A model generated the notes under the pieces. That model was not told the DNA's origin and ran no database searches. It saw nothing but the letters and a program-made list of their open reading frames with translations. A DNA stretch of 64,000 nucleotides from Prorocentrum cordatum (lineage: Eukaryota > Sar > Dinophyceae > Prorocentrales > Prorocentraceae): positions 251,518-315,517 of the forward strand of contig CAUYUJ010003891.1 of the NCBI GenBank assembly GCA_963575745.1, read 5' to 3'. Numbering within the stretch: position 1 is the stretch's first letter; each line of letters opens with the position of its first letter. Below are positions 62,887 to 64,000 of this stretch, one piece after another. Made by a program: the position numbers and the translations under genes.

Positions 62887-64000
62887 TACCCGCAGCTCTG
62901 TAGATGCAGTCGGCCCGCGACCTTCAGTTTTGTCAGCCCTCGTGCTCCCGCACAGCCAGCCCTTCGAGCTGTGTACTTTTAATGGAGACGCCTGGGCCAC
63001 CGGCCGGCCTCTATTGGGGCAGGGCAAATTTAGTAGGTTCAAGGCTGTAATGCTGCAGGAAACTCTATTGTGCGAGTCCCATGACATCAAACTTGCTTCA
63101 AGAGCGTGCATTCGCTTGGGGTGGTACCCAGTGTTCACGCCAGCAGTGCGCTCGGAAGGCAACCGTCCCATAGGGGGCGTTGCCATTTTGGTCCGGCGCA
63201 CTCAGGACACGGGCGTATCACCTTTACCTCGGCATCTCTCGCCCTCCCCTGACGCTTCCCGCTTGCTCGGGGTCAAGCTCGACCTTCCTGGCTTCGACCC
63301 CGTAATTCCTGTCACCCTCTATCTCCACCCCGTTGTGATACTGAGTATTGAAAACAAGGCGTTGCTGGCGCATCTCGGCATCATGCAGCACCAGAGTGGC
63401 ATGCCACTCATAGTCGGTGGCAATTTCAATATCCCCCCTTCTGTCCTCACTCATACTGACTTCCTTGAGCGTAGCGGCGTCAGAATTGTTGCCCCTACTG
63501 AGCATACTTATTTTTCCAAGGAATCGATCTGGTGTCGCGGAGTTTGCATCCTCTCATCTCTTGCGTCACCTCCCACACCTCTTTCAATGTGGCAGCGCTG
63601 GCTGGCCACCGACCCGTCGGTCTGGTCGTGGACCTCGATCGCGAGGTGTTGGTGTCCAGGCTCCGGCCCCCTTTCAAGTTCCCCGCCGCTGCCCACTTTG
63701 GGCCCCGGCCTGCCTTCGAGAGTTGTGCCCCACTTAAGGAAGCAGGCCAATTGCTGCTAGCCCAACTCCAATCCCATCTTTGCCATGGGGCGAAGCAGCG
63801 TCTACTCGACATATTCCATGCCGCCATGAACCGCTCCTTCAAGAAATCACTAGGCACAATCACCGGCTGCATTCCCCCGTGCCCAGACAAGAGGCCAGGG
63901 GAAGGCACCGCGATTAGATGGGTCGCCCCTCCACCCCAGAGCCAATTTGAATCTTGGCACTCGAGGGCCGAGCCTTTGAAGTGGGGATACCAGGCGATAG
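62887..64000 (+). pseudogene. LINE ORF2, endonuclease domain, partial
   Basis: Motifs in order: CTFNGDAWATG (first Asn), KAVMLQETLL (LQE, catalytic Glu), GWYPVFTPAVRSEG, GGVAILVRR, and PLIVGGNFNIPP at about 63401-63436, which should read GGDFN: the Asp is Asn here through a single G-to-A change. TEHTYFSKES then breaks off; one frame over the domain resumes as IDLVSRSLHPLI (63523-63558) and NVAALAGHRPVGLVVDLD, matching the expected (S/T)..ID.. and D/G-HRPV ends. The frame stays open to the window end (LKWGYQAI). The single-base frameshift at about 63525 and the Asp change make this copy probably inactive. Confidence 0.75.

Larger units (their letters stand above)
61436..64000 (+). mobile_element. 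Non-LTR (LINE) retrotransposon, 5' part, running off the window
   Basis: An ORF1-like coiled-coil protein is followed within 100 bases by an apurinic-type endonuclease domain on the same strand, the order of ORF1/ORF2 LINEs. The reverse transcriptase should lie past 64000. Frame changes in ORF1 (near 62060-62090) and in the endonuclease (near 63525) suggest an old copy. Confidence 0.8.

Overview
The window looks like nuclear genome from a GC-rich dinoflagellate (a Prorocentrum-, Polarella- or Symbiodiniaceae-type genome). The reasons are: (i) pol-like sequence of a kind I associate with dinoflagellate retroelements, with RT motif VDNGNFVGG, RNase H motif SLGDNMSEV and a fused methyltransferase-like block beginning FLEVFAG; (ii) multi-exon genes of unknown, apparently lineage-specific families whose introns are filled with triplet microsatellites; (iii) very low gene density with pervasive satellites, foldbacks and MITEs. 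Species cannot be fixed from sequence alone. A 100-base run of N at 34076-34175 marks a scaffold join.

Layout. 1-2.7 kb: intergenic, with a 51-nt perfect-type hairpin and a small dispersed element. 2.85-6.95 kb (minus): a three-exon gene whose inferred exons sum to an exact multiple of three. 7.8-8.7 kb (minus): a Gly/Met-rich exon. 9.5-15 kb: satellites (about 90-bp, 35-bp, 11-bp and 730-bp units). 15.8-21.3 kb (minus): a large multi-exon gene carrying two acidic motifs and a CxxH motif resembling hAT/MULE/P-type transposases. 21.3-30.4 kb: repeats, including 42-bp arrays and a 1.6-kb composite element with an internal 90-bp array inserted into a 42-bp array. 31.1-34.1 kb (minus): decayed Ty1/copia retrotransposon, cut off by the gap. 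34.2-40.1 kb: satellites, a 104-bp foldback, an array of hairpin-forming units and an 18-bp repeat.

40.1-46.7 kb (minus): the highlight, a DIRS/Ngaro-like retroelement reading gag-like, RT, RNase H, cytosine-methyltransferase-like, tyrosine-recombinase-like, with what look like split direct repeats (A1 at one end, B1-A2-B2 at the other). It carries in-frame stops and frame changes, so this copy is probably dead. 46.7-55 kb: tandem repeats only (116-bp x7, about 155-bp units and others). 54.3-59.6 kb (plus): a decayed coding region of unknown family hit by two TA-flanked MITEs, one containing a second MITE nested inside it, plus two long foldbacks. 61.4-64 kb (plus): a LINE with a coiled-coil ORF1 and an endonuclease domain, running off the window end.

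Recognisable coding sequence is on the minus strand from 2.8 to 46.6 kb and on the plus strand from about 55 kb to the end, which fits the unidirectional gene blocks of dinoflagellates, with a switch in the repeat-rich 47-55 kb interval. Many long open frames here are artefacts: several satellite periods (42, 90, 18 bp) are multiples of three and stay open without coding for protein.
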